A stretch of 64,000 nucleotides of DNA from Thermoactinospora rubra (GCF_002093975.1 NZ_KZ084329.1:63596-127595); one strand, 5' to 3'; positions 1 through 11,388 are shown, counted from the stretch's first letter. Program-made: numbers and translations. The notes: a model not told the origin generated them from the letters alone.

Positions 1-1610
1 GGGCCCCACGTGCCGGCCGGATAGGGCTCCGGCTGGCCCTGGGTGGCCCAGAACTCCTCGATCGGATCGAGGATCTGCCAGGACAGCTCCACCTCCCGCT
101 GGTGCGGGAACAGCGGCGGGTCGCCGATCATGACGTCCAGCAGCAGCCGCTCGTAGGCCTCCGGGGAGGACTCCATGAACGACTCGCCGTAGGCGAAGTC
201 CATGGAGACGTCGCGCACCTCCATGGCCGTGCCCGGCACCTTCGACCCGAACCGCACCGTGACCCCCTCGTCCGGCTGGACCCGGATGACCAGGGCGTTC
301 TGCCCGAGGATCTCGGTGTCGTCCTTGCTGAAGGGCAGGTGCGGGGCGCGCTGGAACACCACGGCCACCTCGGTGACGCGGCGGCCCAGGCGCTTGCCCG
401 TGCGCAGGTAGAACGGCACGCCCGCCCAGCGCCGGTTGGCGATCTCCAGCTTGATGGCCGCGTAGGTCTCGGTGATGGAGTCGGCGGGGATGCCCTCCTC
501 CTCCAGGTAGCCGACGACCTTCTGGCCGCCCTGCCACCCGGCGGCGTACTGGCCGCGCGCGGTGCCGAGGGCCAGGTCGGCGGGCAGCCGTACGGCCTGC
601 AGCACCTTCTCCTTCTCCCGGCGCAGCGCCTTGGCGTCGAAGGAGGTCGGGTCCTCCATCGCCACCAGCGCCAGCAGCTGGAGCAGGTGGTTCTGGATCA
701 CGTCGCGCGCCGCGCCGATGCCGTCGTAGTAGCCCGCGCGGCCACCGATGCCGATGTCCTCGGCCATGGTGATCTGCACGTGGTCGACGAAGCTGCGGTT
801 CCAGATCGGCTCATACAGGTTGTTGGCGAAGCGCAGCGCCATGATGTTCTGGACGGTCTCCTTGCCCAGGTAGTGGTCGATCCGGAAGATCGACGACTCG
901 GGGAAGACCTCCGTGGTGATCTCGTTGAGCTCGCGGGCGCTGTGCAGGTCGTGGCCGAAGGGCTTCTCGATGACCACGCGCCGCCAGGAGCCCTCCGGCG
1001 GGCTCGCCAGGCCTGTCCGCTTGAGCTGCTGGACCACCGTGGGGAAGAACTTCGGCGGGATCGACAGGTAGAAGGCGTAGTTGCCGCCGGTGCCGCGGGT
1101 CTGGTCGATCTCCTTCAGCGCCATCGCCAGCGCGTCGAAGGCGCCGTCGTCGGTGAACTCGCCGGGCACGAAGTGGATGCCCTCGCTCAGCTGCTTCCAG
1201 ACCTCCTCCCGGAAGGGGGTCCTGGCGTGCTCCTTTACCGCGTCGTGGGTGACCTGGGCGAAGTCCTCGTCCTGCCAGTCGCGGCGGGCGAAGCCGATCA
1301 GGGAGAAGCCCGGCGGCAGCAGGCCGCGGTTGCCCAGGTCGTAGATCGCCGGCAGCAGCTTGCGCTTGGCCAGGTCGCCGGTCACGCCGAAGAGCACCAG
1401 CACGCAGGGGCCCGCGACGCGGGGCAGCCGCTTGTCGCGGGGGTCGCGCAGCGGGTTGGCCGCCGCCACCTCGCTGGTGGTGGCGGTGCCCGCCACGGCG
1501 GCGGCGGCCGTGACCGTCTCCTCGGCCGGCGCCGCCGGCTCGGGCACGGCCTCGCTCGGCGCCTCGGCGGTCTTGCTCCGAGCTCCCCGGTTGCCGCTCG
1601 GATCGGTCAT
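1..1610 (-). CDS. zwf: Glucose-6-phosphate 1-dehydrogenase (3' end cut by window edge)
   Basis: Oxidises glucose-6-phosphate to 6-phosphogluconolactone with NADP+, the entry to the oxidative pentose phosphate pathway (cytosolic). The Rossmann motif GVTGDLAKR lies near residue 75 and the substrate/active-site motif RIDHYLGKE near residue 240. The first ~50 residues are an Ala/Glu-rich extension that the family does not need. The ATG at 1610 is one base after the tal stop, so tkt-tal-zwf is one minus-strand operon. The visible end reads GQPEPYPAGTWGP, close to the usual C-terminus, so only a short tail of roughly 15-20 residues should be missing. Confidence 0.97.
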   Translation of the reverse strand, partial: MTDPSGNRGARSKTAEAPSEAVPEPAAPAEETVTAAAAVAGTATTSEVAAANPLRDPRDKRLPRVAGPCVLVLFGVTGDLAKRKLLPAIYDLGNRGLLPPGFSLIGFARRDWQDEDFAQVTHDAVKEHARTPFREEVWKQLSEGIHFVPGEFTDDGAFDALAMALKEIDQTRGTGGNYAFYLSIPPKFFPTVVQQLKRTGLASPPEGSWRRVVIEKPFGHDLHSARELNEITTEVFPESSIFRIDHYLGKETVQNIMALRFANNLYEPIWNRSFVDHVQITMAEDIGIGGRAGYYDGIGAARDVIQNHLLQLLALVAMEDPTSFDAKALRREKEKVLQAVRLPADLALGTARGQYAAGWQGGQKVVGYLEEEGIPADSITETYAAIKLEIANRRWAGVPFYLRTGKRLGRRVTEVAVVFQRAPHLPFSKDDTEILGQNALVIRVQPDEGVTVRFGSKVPGTAMEVRDVSMDFAYGESFMESSPEAYERLLLDVMIGDPPLFPHQREVELSWQILDPIEEFWATQGQPEPYPAGTWG

Positions 1611-1611
1611 G

Positions 1612-2703
1612 TCAACCCACCAGCTTCTTGGACAGGGTTTCGAGCAGCTCGTTCCAGGAAGCCTCGAACTTCTCCACGCCCTCCTCCTCCAGGACCCTGA
1701 CCACGTCGTCGTAGTCGATCCCGGCCTCGCGCAGCGCGGCCATGTGGTTCCAGGCGTCCTGGTAGAAGGGGCGCACCGTGTCGCCGGTCACGTTGGCGTG
1801 GTCGGCGACCGCGTCGAGGGTCTTCTCCGGCATGGTGTTGACCGTGCCGGGGACCACGAGCTGGTCGACGTACATGGTGTCGGAGTAGTCGGGGTTCTTC
1901 ACCCCGGTGGAGGCCCACAGCGGGCGCTGGGCGTGCGCGCCGGCCGCGCGCAGGCGCTGCCAGCGCTCGGAGTTCATGACCTCCTCGAAGGCCGCGTAGG
2001 CCAGGCGCGCGTTGGCGACGCCCGCCTTGCCCTTCAGCTCGGGCCTGCCGAGCTTGTCGAGCCGCTTGTCGATCTCGGTGTCGACGCGGCTGACGAAGAA
2101 GGAGGCCACCGACTCGATCGCGGCCAGGTTCAGGCCCTTGGCCTGCGCCGCCTCCAGGCCGGCCAGCCAGGCGTCCATGACCTGGCGGTAGCGCTCCAGG
2201 GAGAAGATCAGCGTGACGTTGACGCTGATGCCCTCCGAGAGCGCCTGGGTGATGGCGGGCAGCCCCTCGAGCGTGGCGGGGATCTTGATGAACAGGTTGG
2301 GCCTGTCCACCAGCCACCACAGGGCGCGCGCCTCGGCGACGGTCTTGTCGGTATCGCGGGCCAGCCGCGGGTCCACCTCCAGCGACACCCGGCCGTCCAC
2401 GCCGCCCGTGGCGTCGTAGACCGGCCGCAGCACGTCGCAGGCCCAGCGGATGTCGTAGGCGGTGATGGAGCGCACCGCCTCGCCGACGTCGACGCCGCGC
2501 ACGGCCAGGTCGTGCAGCTGGGTGTCGTAGGCGTCGCCCTTGCTCAGCGCGCCGGCGAAGATCGTCGGGTTGGAGGTGACCCCGACGACGTTCTTCTCGC
2601 GGATCAGCTGCTCCAGGTTGCCGGTGAGCAGCCGGTCGCGGCTGATGTCGTCGAGCCAGACGGCCACGCCCTGGCCGGACAGCTTCCTCAGGATCTCGCT
2701 CAT
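1612..2703 (-). CDS. tal: Transaldolase
   Basis: Transfers the dihydroxyacetone unit from sedoheptulose-7-phosphate to glyceraldehyde-3-phosphate in the non-oxidative pentose phosphate pathway. 363 aa, normal for actinobacterial TalB-type enzymes. It starts [19 protein letters not shown]; the Schiff-base lysine region reads [11 protein letters not shown], and TSNPTIF follows the first strand. The ATG at 2703 is one base from the tkt stop and its own stop is one base from the zwf start, indicating coupled translation in a tkt-tal-zwf operon. Confidence 0.97.
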   Translation of the reverse strand: MSEILRKLSGQGVAVWLDDISRDRLLTGNLEQLIREKNVVGVTSNPTIFAGALSKGDAYDTQLHDLAVRGVDVGEAVRSITAYDIRWACDVLRPVYDATGGVDGRVSLEVDPRLARDTDKTVAEARALWWLVDRPNLFIKIPATLEGLPAITQALSEGISVNVTLIFSLERYRQVMDAWLAGLEAAQAKGLNLAAIESVASFFVSRVDTEIDKRLDKLGRPELKGKAGVANARLAYAAFEEVMNSERWQRLRAAGAHAQRPLWASTGVKNPDYSDTMYVDQLVVPGTVNTMPEKTLDAVADHANVTGDTVRPFYQDAWNHMAALREAGIDYDDVVRVLEEEGVEKFEASWNELLETLSKKLVG

Positions 2704-2704
2704 C

Positions 2705-4813
<2,109 letters not shown>

Positions 4814-5023
4814 GTGCTCGATCTCCGCAATCTAGTTGTCGTTAACAGCTGGCAGTTCCCGCCCACACCGGACGATAACCGAGTGGACCTTGGGAGCGAT
4901 TCCCAACACCCCGTTGACCGGACCGCGCCTGCCGGCGACTACAGTTCTGTTGTTCTGTTCGCAAGGGATCCGCTCAATCAGAGGTTACGCGTTGACTCCG
5001 CACACGCTGGAAGCGCCTTGGCG
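4814..5023. promoter_or_regulatory. Divergent tkt / ctaB promoter region
   Basis: 210 bp between the tkt start (minus) and the ctaB start (plus). On the minus strand a -10-like TAGATT (4834-4829) lies about 16 bp upstream of the tkt TTG. On the plus side GGAAG at 5009-5013 can act as ribosome binding site for ctaB. No operator was recognised. Confidence 0.5.
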
Positions 5024-5971
5024 GTGCTGACCAACAGGCAGGCGGCCGCCCCTCCGGGGTCCGCCGCCCCACGCCGGGCTTCCCGGACTGCGGGTGCGGT
5101 CATCGGGGCCTACGTCGCGCTGATGAAGCCGCGGGTCATCGAGCTGCTCCTGATCACCACGCTGCCGGTGATGTTCCTGGCGGCAGGCGGCCTGCCGCCG
5201 CTGTGGACCTCGCTGTCGGTGATGGTCTTCGGCACGTTGTCGGCGGGCAGCGCCAACGCGCTGAACTGCTACATCGACCGCGACATCGACGTCAAGATGC
5301 GCCGCACGCGCCGCCGCCCCCTGGTCAGGCACCAGGTCACGCCGCGGGCGGCGCTCGTCTTCGGCATCGTGCTGGGCGCGCTGTCCACCGCGGGCCTGTG
5401 GGTGACGACGAACTGGCTGGCCGCGGCGCTGTCCCTGGGCGCGATCCTGTTCTACATCTTCGTCTACTCGATGCTGCTCAAGCGGCGCACCAAGCAGAAC
5501 ATCGTGTGGGGCGGCATCGCGGGCTGCATGCCGGTGATGATCGGCTGGGCGGGCATCACCGGGCGGCTGGACTGGGCGCCGCTGGTGCTGTTCGGCGTGG
5601 TGTTCTTCTGGACGCCGCCGCACACCTGGACGCTGGCGATGCGCTACAAGGAGGACTACGCCGCCGCGGCCGTGCCGATGCTGCCCGTGGTGGCCACCGA
5701 GCGGCGCGTGGTGCTGGAGTCCATCGCCTACACCTGGGCGACCGTGCTGTGCTCGCTGCTGCTGTGGCCGGTCGCGGGCACCACGCTGTTCTACCCGGTC
5801 GTGGCCGCTGCGCTGGGCGCGGTGTGCCTGTGGGAGGTATACGGCCTGCTGGCCCGGCTCAACGCCGGCAAGACCGGGGTCGCCCTGCGCCCGATGCGAT
5901 TCTTCCACTGGTCCAACGCCTACCTGGCGCTGCTGTCCCTCGCGGTGGCGATCGACCCCCTGCTCGTGTGA
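5024..5971 (+). CDS. ctaB: Protoheme IX farnesyltransferase (heme O synthase)
   Basis: UbiA-superfamily membrane prenyltransferase that farnesylates heme B to heme O for aa3-type cytochrome oxidase. 315 aa with about eight to nine hydrophobic helices. The first Asp-rich motif [20 protein letters not shown] and the second YKEDYAAA region are present. Start chosen at GTG 5024 after GGAAG; the open frame runs much further upstream but that stretch is antisense to tkt. Partner of ctaA, found at 9246-10181. Confidence 0.95.
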   Translation: MLTNRQAAAPPGSAAPRRASRTAGAVIGAYVALMKPRVIELLLITTLPVMFLAAGGLPPLWTSLSVMVFGTLSAGSANALNCYIDRDIDVKMRRTRRRPLVRHQVTPRAALVFGIVLGALSTAGLWVTTNWLAAALSLGAILFYIFVYSMLLKRRTKQNIVWGGIAGCMPVMIGWAGITGRLDWAPLVLFGVVFFWTPPHTWTLAMRYKEDYAAAAVPMLPVVATERRVVLESIAYTWATVLCSLLLWPVAGTTLFYPVVAAALGAVCLWEVYGLLARLNAGKTGVALRPMRFFHWSNAYLALLSLAVAIDPLLV

Positions 5972-5973
5972 GC

Positions 5974-6030
5974 TTGCCCCGATCCGGCGCCGCCGTCTAT
6001 GCTCCAACATATGAATAGCTCTTCAGGTGT
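5974..6030 (+). promoter_or_regulatory. Leaderless promoter and SmtB-type operator of the metal-sensor gene
   Basis: TTGCCC (5974-5979), 18 bp spacer, TATGCT (5998-6003), then 7 nt to the ATG at 6011, the geometry of a leaderless mRNA. An inverted repeat TGAA (6012-6015) / TTCA (6022-6025), inside ATATGAATAGCTCTTCA, resembles the ArsR/SmtB operator core and overlaps the start codon, consistent with autorepression by blocking the initiation site. Confidence 0.55.
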
Positions 6031-6385
6031 TATTGACGAGGTGGACACCTGCGCCGCGAGGGTCGAGGCCACGCGCCCGCACCTGGTCACCCCGGAGGAG
6101 GCCACCCGGCTGGCCGAGCTGTTCCGCCTGCTGGGCGACCCCACCCGCGCGCGCCTGCTGTACGCGCTGCTGGAGGCCGGGGAGCTGTGCGTCCACGACC
6201 TGGCCGAGGTCGTGGAGGTGACCGACACCGCGGTCTCCCACGCGCTGCGGCTGCTGCGCACGGCCGAGATCGTCGCCAGCCGGCGGGCCGGGCGGATGAT
6301 CTACTACCGCCTGGCCGACGCCCACGTGCGCATGCTGCTCGACCTCAGCCGCGAGCACCTGCGAGAGGTCCGTCATGGGCGCTGA
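6011..6385 (+). CDS. SmtB/ArsR-family metal-sensing repressor
   Basis: 124-aa winged-helix repressor. The recognition helix segment is EVTDTAVSHALRLLRTAEI. The C-terminal helix has DAH...H..E (DAHVRMLLDLSREHLRE) with spacing D, +2 H, +13 H, +16 E, the same as the alpha5 Zn site of cyanobacterial SmtB. ELCVHDLA keeps the Cys and Asp of the alpha3N site, and an N-terminal Cys (VDTCAA) could complete it. ATG 6011 is preferred over ATG 5999 because of the -10 box 7 nt upstream. It overlaps the CDF exporter gene by 11 nt. Likely releases DNA on Zn (or Co/Ni) to induce export. Confidence 0.88.
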   Translation: MNSSSGVIDEVDTCAARVEATRPHLVTPEEATRLAELFRLLGDPTRARLLYALLEAGELCVHDLAEVVEVTDTAVSHALRLLRTAEIVASRRAGRMIYYRLADAHVRMLLDLSREHLREVRHGR

Positions 6386-7364
6386 CCACGGGCACGGTCG
6401 TCACGGTCACGGGCACGGTCACGGGCACGCCGTGAGCGCCGACGCGGACAGGCGCTACCTGCTGGCCGCGCTGGGCCTCATCGTCGGCTACATGGCGGTC
6501 GAGGTCGTCGTCGGCCTGCTGGCCAACTCCATGGCCCTGATCGCCGACGCCGCCCACATGCTGACCGACGCCAGCGCCATCGTCCTGGCCCTGGTGGCCA
6601 TGCGCATCGCCGCCCGGCCGGCCGGGGGCGCCTACACCTTCGGCTACAAGCGCGCCGAGATCCTGTCCGCCCAGCTCAACGGCGCGACGCTGCTGGTGCT
6701 GACGGCGTACTTCACCTACGAGGGCATCGCGCGCATCGTCGACCCGCCCGCGGTCAAGGGCCCGCTCGTGGTGGTCACCGCCCTGAGCGGGGTGGCCGTC
6801 AACGCGGCGGCCGCGTGGCTGCTGTCCAGGGCCAACCGGCGCAGCCTCAACATCGAGGGCGCCTTCCAGCACGTCCTGAACGACATGTACGCCTTCATCG
6901 CCACCGCGGCCTCCGGCGTGGTGGTGTGGGCGACCGGCTTCACCCAGGCCGACGGCGTCGCCACGCTGGTGGTGGCCGCGCTGATGGCGCTGGCGGGCTG
7001 GGGCCTGCTGCGCGACTCCAGCCGCGTGCTGCTGCAGGCGGCGCCCAGCGACCTGGACCCCGACGAGATCGGCCGCGTCCTGGCCGCCGTGCCGGAGGTG
7101 GAGGAGGTCCACGACCTGCACGTGTGGACCGTGACCAGCGGCTACCCGACGCTGTCCGCCCACGTGATCGTCAAGGAGGGCTGCGGGACCTGCCACGAGG
7201 TACGGCAGCGCCTGGCGGGCCTGCTGCACGACCGGTTCGGCATCGAGCACACCACGCTCCAGGTCGACCACGGCGGCGACAGGCCGGGCGAGGACCTGCA
7301 CTGCCCCGACCCGCACGGGCCCCGCCACCGGGGTGGCCACTCCCGTGTCGGCACCGACCAGTGA
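6375..7364 (+). CDS. CDF-family cation (zinc) efflux transporter
   Basis: 329-aa cation diffusion facilitator that exports Zn2+ or similar ions in exchange for H+. The His-rich N-terminus (GHGRHGHGHGHGHA) comes from a short GC-rich hexamer repeat in the DNA. Six hydrophobic helices follow; the transport-site motifs HMLTD (helix II) and HVLND (helix V) are intact, and the C-terminal cytosolic ferredoxin-like domain includes VHDLHVWTV. A Cys/His-rich tail (HCPDPHGPRHRGGH) may also bind metal. Co-transcribed with the SmtB-type repressor. Confidence 0.93.
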   Translation: MGADHGHGRHGHGHGHGHAVSADADRRYLLAALGLIVGYMAVEVVVGLLANSMALIADAAHMLTDASAIVLALVAMRIAARPAGGAYTFGYKRAEILSAQLNGATLLVLTAYFTYEGIARIVDPPAVKGPLVVVTALSGVAVNAAAAWLLSRANRRSLNIEGAFQHVLNDMYAFIATAASGVVVWATGFTQADGVATLVVAALMALAGWGLLRDSSRVLLQAAPSDLDPDEIGRVLAAVPEVEEVHDLHVWTVTSGYPTLSAHVIVKEGCGTCHEVRQRLAGLLHDRFGIEHTTLQVDHGGDRPGEDLHCPDPHGPRHRGGHSRVGTDQ

Positions 7365-7378
7365 TCGCGGCCTCTTGG

Positions 7379-7390
7379 TAAAGTCACCCT
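7379..7390 (+). promoter_or_regulatory. -10 element of the leaderless prsW-like gene
   Basis: TAAAGT at 7379-7384 is followed by 6 nt and the ATG at 7391, with no Shine-Dalgarno sequence, so transcription probably starts at or next to the start codon. Confidence 0.5.
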
Positions 7391-8575
7391 ATGACGTCCC
7401 GTGATCCACGCTGGGTGTTCAAGGATCGCCCGTCCGTCGCGTTGATCATCGGGTTGGTGCTGACGGGGATCTGCGCGCTGGTGTCGTTCTCCTTCGACGT
7501 GATCAACGGCGCGCCGGTGGAGTTCTTCGTCTCGCTGGCCTTGGCGCTGGCCCCGGTCCCGCTGCTGCTGGCCGCCGTGCTGGCGCTGGACCGCATGGAG
7601 CCCGAGCCGCGCAGCAACCTCGCCTTCGCCTTCGCCTGGGGAGCGGGCGTGGCGGTCCTGGTCGCGGGCGTCGTGAACTCGCTCAACCTCCGCTACATCA
7701 TCCACGCCACCGACCTGCCCCCCGACAACGCCCGCAACATCGCCGCCACCTTCGGCGCGCCGCTGGTGGAGGAGACGATGAAGGGCCTGGTGCTGCTGGG
7801 CCTGCTGAGGTTCCGCCGGGCCGAGCTCGACGGGCCCACCGACGGCGTCATCTACGCCTCCATGGTCGGCCTCGGCTTCGCCATGAGCGAGAACGTCAGC
7901 TACTACATCGCCGCCTTCGACTCCCCGCAGGGCGTCACCGGGCTGGCCGTGACCGTGGTGCTGCGCGGCATCCTGTCGCCGTTCGCCCACCCGCTGTTCA
8001 CGTCCATGATCGGCGTCGCGGTGGCCTACGCCGCGCCGCGCCCGCCGGGCGAGCGGGCCGCCATCGTGCTGAGCGGCTGGGGCGGCGCCATGCTGCTGCA
8101 CGGCCTGTGGAACGGCCTGGCCTCCTACGGCGGGGCCGCCGGCCTGGCGGTGGCCTACGTGACGCTGCTCATCGTCATGTGCGTCCTGATCGGCGTGGTG
8201 TGGCGCGACCGGCGCCGCATCGTGGAGCTCCTGCTCCGCTACCTGCCGCCCTACCAGCCCACCAAGCTCGTCGACCCGGCCGACATCCACATGCTGTCCT
8301 CGCTGTCGCGGCGCAGGCGGGCCCGCCAGTGGGCCAAGGCGTACGGCGGCAGGAAGGGGCTGCGGGCCATGAGCGACTACCAGCTGGCCGCCACCGAGCT
8401 GGGGCTGCTCCACGAGCGGGCCGAGCGGCGCATGGTCGACGACCACACCTTCCACGAGGAGCAGCGCGCGCTGCTGGAGTGCATGAGCGCCGCGCGCGCC
8501 GAGCTGCCGGCACCGCTGCCGGAGGCCTTCATGGCGATGGGCAGACCGCCCGGCTACGCTCCGCCGCCCGCCTGA
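7391..8575 (+). CDS. PrsW-family intramembrane metalloprotease
   Basis: 394 aa with seven to eight hydrophobic helices. PrsW/CPBP-like catalytic motifs are visible: EETMKG (EExxK) near residue 130, GFAMSEN (FxxxEN) and FAHPLFTSMIG with the metal-binding His. Members cleave membrane proteins such as anti-sigma factors; the substrate here is unknown and no anti-sigma gene lies nearby. A charged cytoplasmic C-terminal extension of about 100 residues follows the last helix. Its 3' end overlaps the convergent DUF218 gene by 22 bp. Confidence 0.88.
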   Translation: MTSRDPRWVFKDRPSVALIIGLVLTGICALVSFSFDVINGAPVEFFVSLALALAPVPLLLAAVLALDRMEPEPRSNLAFAFAWGAGVAVLVAGVVNSLNLRYIIHATDLPPDNARNIAATFGAPLVEETMKGLVLLGLLRFRRAELDGPTDGVIYASMVGLGFAMSENVSYYIAAFDSPQGVTGLAVTVVLRGILSPFAHPLFTSMIGVAVAYAAPRPPGERAAIVLSGWGGAMLLHGLWNGLASYGGAAGLAVAYVTLLIVMCVLIGVVWRDRRRIVELLLRYLPPYQPTKLVDPADIHMLSSLSRRRRARQWAKAYGGRKGLRAMSDYQLAATELGLLHERAERRMVDDHTFHEEQRALLECMSAARAELPAPLPEAFMAMGRPPGYAPPPA

Positions 8576-9237
8576 GCGACGATCCGCCGCAGCGAGGTCT
8601 CCCGGGGGCCGGGGAAGACCGGCGGGGTCCTCAGCACCGCGTCGGCCATGCCCTTGGCGGAGGCGAACACCTCGCGGGCCGCGTAGGCGTAGGTGGGCTC
8701 CGGGAAGGCCCTGGCGGAGTCGTCGCCCACGCCGAAGGTCTCCAGCCCCGCCGTACGGCACAGCGCCACGGCCCTGGGCAGGTGGAAGACCTGCGTGACC
8801 ACGGTCACCCGGTCGGCGCCGAAGACCTGCCGGGCCCGCACGCAGGAGTCCCAGGTGTCGAAGCCCGCGTAGTCCAGGACCATCACCCGGTCGGGCACGC
8901 CGCGGCCGCGCAGGTAGTCGCGCATCGCGGTGGGCTCGTCGTAGTTCTTGCGGCTGTTGTCGCCCGACAGCAGCAGCGCCCTCACCTTGCCCGCGTGGTA
9001 GAGCTCGGCGGCGATGTCGAGCCGCCTGGCCAGCATCGAGCTGGGGCGCGAGCCGTACACGCCGGCGCCGAGCACGAGCGCGGTGGGGGAGTGGGGCACG
9101 CGCGCCGGCCAGCCGTCGGCGCCGGCGACCACGCGGTGGCCGGAGCTGTCGAGCAACACCCAGGCGAGCGGGGTCAGGACGAGCAGGGTGGACACGGCGA
9201 GCACCTGATAGGCGCGCCGTAACGCTTTCCTCCGCAC
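8554..9237 (-). CDS. YdcF/SanA-like DUF218 membrane-anchored protein
   Basis: 227 aa: one N-terminal hydrophobic anchor (VLAVSTLLVLTPLAWVLL) followed by a DUF218 domain with VLGAGVYGSRPS, LLLSGDNSRKNYDEP and the TWDSCVRARQVF/TQVFHLPRA stretch typical of SanA/YdcF proteins. SanA-type proteins are linked to envelope barrier function; the biochemical activity is unknown. GTG 9237 chosen because it follows the ctaA stop by 8 bp; no clear SD, so the start is uncertain. Probably the second gene of a ctaA operon. Confidence 0.82.
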   Translation of the reverse strand: MRRKALRRAYQVLAVSTLLVLTPLAWVLLDSSGHRVVAGADGWPARVPHSPTALVLGAGVYGSRPSSMLARRLDIAAELYHAGKVRALLLSGDNSRKNYDEPTAMRDYLRGRGVPDRVMVLDYAGFDTWDSCVRARQVFGADRVTVVTQVFHLPRAVALCRTAGLETFGVGDDSARAFPEPTYAYAAREVFASAKGMADAVLRTPPVFPGPRETSLRRIVAQAGGGA

Positions 9238-9245
9238 GAGATCGG

Positions 9246-10181
9246 TTATACCGCCTGTTTGGCCGGCACGGGCGCGATGGGGGAGGGGAGCGGGTCGCGC
9301 ACCCGCAGCGAGGTGACCACGCGCAGCGTGGCGATCCACACCAGCGTGGCGCCCAGGACGTGCAGCAGGACCAGCGCGGCGGGCACGGCCAGGAAGTACT
9401 GGACGTAGCCGATGAGGCCCTGGGACAGCTCGACGCCGAGCAGGGCCAGCGCCGCGCGGCGGGCCGGGCGGGGCGCGCCGGTGACGCGCAGGGCGAACAG
9501 CAGCGCGAAGGTCAGGCCCACCACGACGTAGGCCACGTCGGCGTGCAGGCGGGCGACGGTCTCGATGTCGAAGGCGAACCGCGTGGCGATCACGTCGCCC
9601 GAGTGCGGCCCGGTGCCGGTGACCACGACCCCGGCGACCACCAGCGCGAGCGCGGCGCCCACCAGCACGTGGCCGAGCCTGCGGATGTCGCGGCGCACCA
9701 CGGCCCGCGCGGGGCCGTCGCCCTCGCTCGCCCTGGCGTACAGCATCCAGGCGGCGGCGATCATGCCGACCGACAGCAGGAAGTGCACGCTCACCGTCAC
9801 CGGGTTGAGGGCGGTCTTGACCACCAGGCCGCCCCACAGGCCCTGGACCGCGCAGCCGATGGGCTGCAGCCAGGCCAGCCGCACCAGCGACCTGCGGCGC
9901 GGGACCAGCCGCAGCGCGGCGATCACGCACGCCGCGGCGACGGCGAGCACGAGGAAGGTGAGCAGCCGGTTGCCGAACTCGATCAGCGTGTTGACCATCG
10001 GGATGTCCTCGTGCCTGGCGGGCACGAAGCTGTCGGGCGTGCAGCGCGGCCACGTCGGACAGCCCAGGCCGGAGCCGGTGACGCGGACGGCGGCGCCCGT
10101 CACGGTGATGAGCGCGTTGACCACCACGGCGGCCAGGGCCCAGGCCCGCATCGATCGAGGGGTCGGCGTCCAGAAGTTCAC
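9246..10181 (-). CDS. ctaA: Heme A synthase (COX15/CtaA family)
   Basis: 311-aa, eight-helix membrane enzyme that oxidises heme O to heme A. The first extracytoplasmic loop holds the Cys pair GCPTWPRC and the conserved Glu of IEFGNRLLT. Heme-ligand histidines are seen in SVHFLLS, ARLHADVAY and LLHVLGA. The position equivalent to the first His of Bacillus CtaA is Asn in EFGNR; I recall this as common in actinobacteria. Starts MNFWTPTP at ATG 10181. Works with ctaB. Confidence 0.95.
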   Translation of the reverse strand: MNFWTPTPRSMRAWALAAVVVNALITVTGAAVRVTGSGLGCPTWPRCTPDSFVPARHEDIPMVNTLIEFGNRLLTFLVLAVAAACVIAALRLVPRRRSLVRLAWLQPIGCAVQGLWGGLVVKTALNPVTVSVHFLLSVGMIAAAWMLYARASEGDGPARAVVRRDIRRLGHVLVGAALALVVAGVVVTGTGPHSGDVIATRFAFDIETVARLHADVAYVVVGLTFALLFALRVTGAPRPARRAALALLGVELSQGLIGYVQYFLAVPAALVLLHVLGATLVWIATLRVVTSLRVRDPLPSPIAPVPAKQAV

Positions 10182-10269
10182 CTCTCGATGGTAGGCGGCC
10201 CTGCGGCCGGTCCCGCCGCGAGGGTGCGCCAGCTTTGGGTATGTGACATATTACTGGTGGGAGGTGAGC
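10182..10269 (+). promoter_or_regulatory. Divergent ctaA / hydroxyproline-operon promoter with candidate GntR site
   Basis: 88 bp between two divergent genes. A short palindrome ATGT-G-ACAT (10241-10249) is the only obvious operator-like element and could be bound by the FCD-type GntR regulator encoded at the end of the operon (17022-17699). A strong SD GGGAGG precedes the ATG at 10270. The operator assignment is inference. Confidence 0.4.
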
Positions 10270-11388
10270 ATGGCCGACGTCATCGTCATCGGTGCCGGAG
10301 CGGTCGGCGCGGCGTGCGCCTACTACGCGGCCCGCGCCGGCCTCGACGTCACCGTGGTCGACCGCGGCCCGGTCGCGGGCGGCACGACGGGCGCCGGCGA
10401 GGGGAACGTCCTGGTCTCCGACAAGGAGCCGGGCCCCGAGCTGGACCTCGCGCTGCTGTCCAACCGGCTGTGGCGCGAGCTGGCCGAGGTCGCCGACTTC
10501 GAGTACGAGCCCAAGGGCGGCCTGGTCGTCGCCGAGACGCCCGAGGTGCTCGCCCGGCTCGAGGAGCTGGCCGGCAAGCAGGGCGTCGAGCACACCCGCG
10601 TGACGGACCTGCGCGATTATGAGCCCCATCTGGCTCCCGGGCTGGCCGGCGGCGTCCACTACCCCCAGGACGCCCAGGTCCAGCCCATGCTGGCGGCCGC
10701 GCGGCTGCTGAAGGCCGCGCGTGAGCGGTACGGCTCGCTGCGGCTGCGCACCGGCGTGACGGTCACCGGCGTGCTCACCTCCTCCGGCCGCGTCACCGGC
10801 GTCCGCACGACCGAGGGCGACATCCTGGGCGGCGCCGTCGTCAACGCGGCCGGCACGTGGGGCGGGGAGATCGCCCGGATGGCCGGGGTGGAGCTGCCGA
10901 TCCTGCCGCGGCGCGGGTTCATCCTGGTGACCGAGCCGCTGCGCGAGCCGCTCGTCCGGCACAAGGTCTACACCGCCGCCTACGTCACCAACGTCGCCAG
11001 CGACTCGGCCGGGCTGGAGACCTCGGCCGTGGTCGAGGGCACGCCCGCGGGCACCGTGCTCATCGGCGCGTCACGCGAGCGCGTCGGCTTCGACCGCACC
11101 GTCTCCCTGCCCGTGCTGCGGCGGCTGGCCGCCCAGGCGGTCGCCCTGTTCCCCGCGCTGCGCGACGTCCGCGCGATCAGGGCCTACTGCGGCTTCCGCC
11201 CGTACTGCCCCGACCACCTGCCGGTCATCGGAGAGGACCCGCGCCTGCCGGGCCTCCACCACGCCTGCGGCCACGAGGGGGCGGGCATAGGCCTGGCCCC
11301 GGCCACCGGCCACCTGCTCGCCCAAGTCCTGTCCGGCGAGCGGCCCGACCTGGACCTGACGCCCTTCGACCCGGGGAGGTTCTCGTGA
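10270..11388 (+). CDS. FAD-dependent oxidoreductase, D-hydroxyproline dehydrogenase beta-like subunit
   Basis: 372-aa DAO-family flavoprotein with VIVIGAGAVGAACAYYAARAG at the N-terminus (FAD-binding GxGxxG) and GHEGAGIGLAPATG near the C-terminus. In known clusters the same trio (DAO flavoprotein, small 2Fe-2S protein, larger FAD/NAD protein with BFD-like site) forms the cis-4-hydroxy-D-proline dehydrogenase that makes 1-pyrroline-4-hydroxy-2-carboxylate. Start ATG 10270 chosen for its SD; a GTG at 10243 is in frame. The stop overlaps the next GTG (GTGA). Confidence 0.88.
   Translation: MADVIVIGAGAVGAACAYYAARAGLDVTVVDRGPVAGGTTGAGEGNVLVSDKEPGPELDLALLSNRLWRELAEVADFEYEPKGGLVVAETPEVLARLEELAGKQGVEHTRVTDLRDYEPHLAPGLAGGVHYPQDAQVQPMLAAARLLKAARERYGSLRLRTGVTVTGVLTSSGRVTGVRTTEGDILGGAVVNAAGTWGGEIARMAGVELPILPRRGFILVTEPLREPLVRHKVYTAAYVTNVASDSAGLETSAVVEGTPAGTVLIGASRERVGFDRTVSLPVLRRLAAQAVALFPALRDVRAIRAYCGFRPYCPDHLPVIGEDPRLPGLHHACGHEGAGIGLAPATGHLLAQVLSGERPDLDLTPFDPGRFS

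Noticed and set aside
102..1700. 532-aa plus-strand open frame opposite zwf
   Set aside because: Low-complexity His/Arg/Val-rich translation, no family match, fully antisense to an intact zwf; a high-GC shadow frame.
6387..6432. Simple-sequence repeat as phase-variation tract
   Set aside because: The hexamer-like repeat encodes the His-rich metal-binding N-terminus in frame and its units are imperfect, so frameshift switching is unlikely.
10241..10249. Assigning ATGTGACAT firmly as the GntR operator
   Set aside because: Single short palindrome without a second copy to compare; kept only as a candidate.
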